NCBI RefSeq assembly: GCF_008274825.1 | Contig: NZ_CP030848.1 | Coordinates: 2,294,001 to 2,358,000, forward strand | DNA length: 64,000 nt | Reading direction: 5' to 3' | Source: Sphingobacterium hotanense | GTDB taxonomy: Bacteria > Bacteroidota > Bacteroidia > Sphingobacteriales > Sphingobacteriaceae | Part shown: positions 62,682 through 64,000 of the stretch, in pieces | Numbering within the stretch: position 1 is the stretch's first letter | How the letters are laid out: each line of letters starts with the position of its first letter | Notes under the pieces: generated by a model | Databases searched by the model: none | What the model was told of the DNA's origin: nothing | Seen by the model: the letters and a program-made list of their open reading frames with translations, nothing else | Translations under genes and position numbers: made by a program

Positions 62682-63441
62682 TGCATTAGCATTAATACCA
62701 TCACCGATGGGCTGGGTACTTTATTTTTTCTGTGCCATGCTTATCGGTACCTCAAAAACAGGAATCCAAAATGTTGGCACCCTGGCGGTACCCTTATTCG
62801 CCCTGCTATTTGGTGCGAAATATTCTACCGGTATTGTTCTCATTCTGCTGTGTATTGCTGATTTAGTTGCTGTTATTTACTATAGAAAGCAATTCAACTG
62901 GTCGGAAGTCAAAAAACTCCTGCCCTTTGCCGCTATAGGTTTGATCATCGGACTAATCGTTGGCGATTATATAGATGATCGAATCTTCAAAATTTTAATG
63001 GGCGCCTGTATTATCCTAGGCGTTGGAATCATGCTCTGGGGCAATCGGCAAGACAAAATAAACCAAAGTACAGAATTCACCAAGAAATGGTGGTACTCGC
63101 CTTTATTTGGACTTATAACCGGTTTTTCAACCATGATAGGCAACGCAGCAGGCCCAACCTTAACTGTTTACCTCTTCTCCAAGAAACTGGATAAATACAC
63201 CTTGGTCGCAACCGGCGCCTGGTTTATTATGATCCTCAACTTTTCAAAAATCCCTCTCCAATTATTCGTCTGGAAGAATCTTTCCTGGGAAGGCTTCGTC
63301 CTTAATCTTTTAGCTATCCCCTTTATATTGCTAGGCGGCTTTATAGGAATCAAACTCGTAAAAATACTACCCGAACGAGAATTTAAAATCGTGATCCTAA
63401 GCCTAGTGGTGTTATCTGCTTTGATGCTTATTGTTTTTTAG
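62671..63441 (+). CDS. TauE/SafE-family membrane permease
   Basis: The 256-residue protein has about eight hydrophobic segments in two repeats and the DUF81/TauE signature (WVLYFFCAMLIGTSKTGIQNVGTL; GLITGFSTMIGNAAGPTLTVYLFSKKL). Family members export sulfite, sulfoacetate or related anions. The sulfate assimilation operon is 25 kb away, so a direct link is only a suggestion. The start overlaps the HAD gene by 11 bp, suggesting a two-gene unit. An R3 spacer follows the stop. Confidence 0.9.
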   Translation: MWDNALALIPSPMGWVLYFFCAMLIGTSKTGIQNVGTLAVPLFALLFGAKYSTGIVLILLCIADLVAVIYYRKQFNWSEVKKLLPFAAIGLIIGLIVGDYIDDRIFKILMGACIILGVGIMLWGNRQDKINQSTEFTKKWWYSPLFGLITGFSTMIGNAAGPTLTVYLFSKKLDKYTLVATGAWFIMILNFSKIPLQLFVWKNLSWEGFVLNLLAIPFILLGGFIGIKLVKILPEREFKIVILSLVVLSALMLIVF

Positions 63442-63886
63442 ATAGGAGACATTAGATTTTAGATATTAGAGCACTGCGACCGCTTTATTTCCGATCTTAT
63501 GTTGCCCATATTTTCAATCGTTGGTTTAGAAAAATTTTTCTGAACCGGCAAAGGAAGGATGCAAGGATTAGCAGGATTGCGGAATATGACTGGATAATAT
63601 ATCACATTTATTATAATCTTTTGTCTCCCCTTTCTAACCCGTTTGCGAGCGCTTCTGAAAGGGTTATAGAAGGGCTTTGAAAGGGTTATGAAAGGGGAAT
63701 GAGTAAACGCAGAGTAGATACTAATCCTTCCTTTCTCCGTTTAGAAAAATAAGAATGTAATATTTTGAATTAGGAAAGTGAGGATAAATTGTTTTGAACC
63801 AGGAAAAAAAGGATTTTAGGATTGGCAGGATCAGATATCCGCCATAGGTCTAAATACTAACTACTAAATACTAACTACTAACAAAA
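63442..63886. repeat. R3, R1, R2 and R4 repeats at the right end
   Basis: No gene is supported here. An R3 spacer (GACATTAGATTTTAGATATTAG) lies at about 63447-63471, right after the permease stop. A forward R1 lies at 63532-63575 (GAACCGGCAAAGGAAGGAT). An R2 element with four G-runs (GGGTTATAGAAGGGCTTTG and on) lies at about 63626-63700. A partial inverted R1 lies at about 63720-63745. A forward R1 lies at about 63794-63829. R4 (TAAATACTAACTACTAAATAC) lies at about 63850-63883. Confidence 0.85.
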
Positions 63887-63920
63887 AAGCCGTTCTCTTC
63901 GAACGGCCCTTTTTGTTTAT
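63886..63920. terminator. Terminator of the right-edge gene
   Basis: GCCGTTC and GAACGGC pair around TCTTC, with a run of A before and of T after. It can serve the minus-strand gene at 63921, with R4 on its far side as at kdsA. Confidence 0.9.
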
Positions 63921-64000
63921 TTATTCTGTTTCTGGAACATCATTTGTTTCCGGTGCCTTATCGATCAATTCCATGAATTGGTCTAACTTCGGCGTAATAA
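63921..64000 (-). CDS. C-terminal fragment of a gene cut by the window edge
   Basis: On the minus strand the frame ends ITPKLDQFMELIDKAPETNDVPETE followed by TAA at 63921-63923 and a terminator directly after. Only 25 residues are visible, ending in an acidic low-complexity tail. I do not recognise the protein. The terminator next to the stop supports a real gene end. Confidence 0.7.
   Translation of the reverse strand, partial: ITPKLDQFMELIDKAPETNDVPETE

Overview
The window looks like a chromosomal segment of a Bacteroidota species of the Sphingobacteriaceae (Sphingobacterium/Pedobacter-like). This is inferred from gene content: a SusC/SusD pair, TonB-dependent receptors with carboxypeptidase-regulatory-like N-termini, a 7TM-AraC regulator and DUF1573. 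It is also inferred from style: AT-rich spacers, few Shine-Dalgarno sequences, and promoters of the Bacteroidota type with a -7 TAnnTTTG box. No species-level claim is possible from the sequence alone. I see no tRNA, rRNA, CRISPR array or prophage.

Layout. 1-3004: start of a TonB-dependent receptor (cut by the window edge) below a membrane-bound AraC regulator. 3005-5155: repeat-rich spacer hit by a complete IS982-type insertion sequence. 5156-8766: nhaA and a two-gene ABC exporter. 8874-13924: engB, a UbiA-type prenyltransferase, topA, a conserved small gene and cmk. 13959-20661: small coiled-coil protein, aminotransferase, DUF1573 protein, kdsD, recQ, kdsA. 21119-25421: dnaJ, grpE, ftsE, a small conserved gene and an acyl-CoA reductase, with a ferredoxin on the other strand. 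26218-31257: dicarboxylate/amino acid symporter and a pstSCAB phosphate importer. 31428-37764: a six-gene assimilatory sulfate reduction and siroheme operon. 38003-47727: a six-gene membrane-stress operon (YbjN-like, PspA, DUF4177, NfeD/YqiJ-like, flotillin, 1607-residue AAA+ ATPase) with a divergent XRE regulator. 48202-49791: CPA1 Na+/H+ antiporter. 50248-56334: SusC, SusD and a DUF4886 lipoprotein. 56420-57567: a gene interrupted by an in-frame amber codon and two candidate tandem small RNAs. 57568-63441: ribE, oxyR, mazG and other housekeeping genes, ending with a TauE/SafE permease. 63921-64000: C-terminus of a gene cut by the edge.

Two things stand out. First, the PspA-flotillin-AAA+ operon puts an ESCRT-III-like membrane remodeller, a membrane-microdomain scaffold and a giant AAA+ ATPase in one transcription unit; a perfect palindrome covers its predicted promoter next to the divergent regulator. 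Second, intergenic spaces are built from a small set of interspersed repeat modules. R1 is a ~37-bp element, often head-to-head as a ~70-bp palindrome centred on GGATCC. R2 is a G-run/C-run element. R3 is a TTAGATATTAGACATTAGA-like spacer lying between stop codons and terminators. R4 is TACTAAC-like sequence beyond the terminators. These, the tandem sRNA candidates and the amber-interrupted gene are the features most worth testing.
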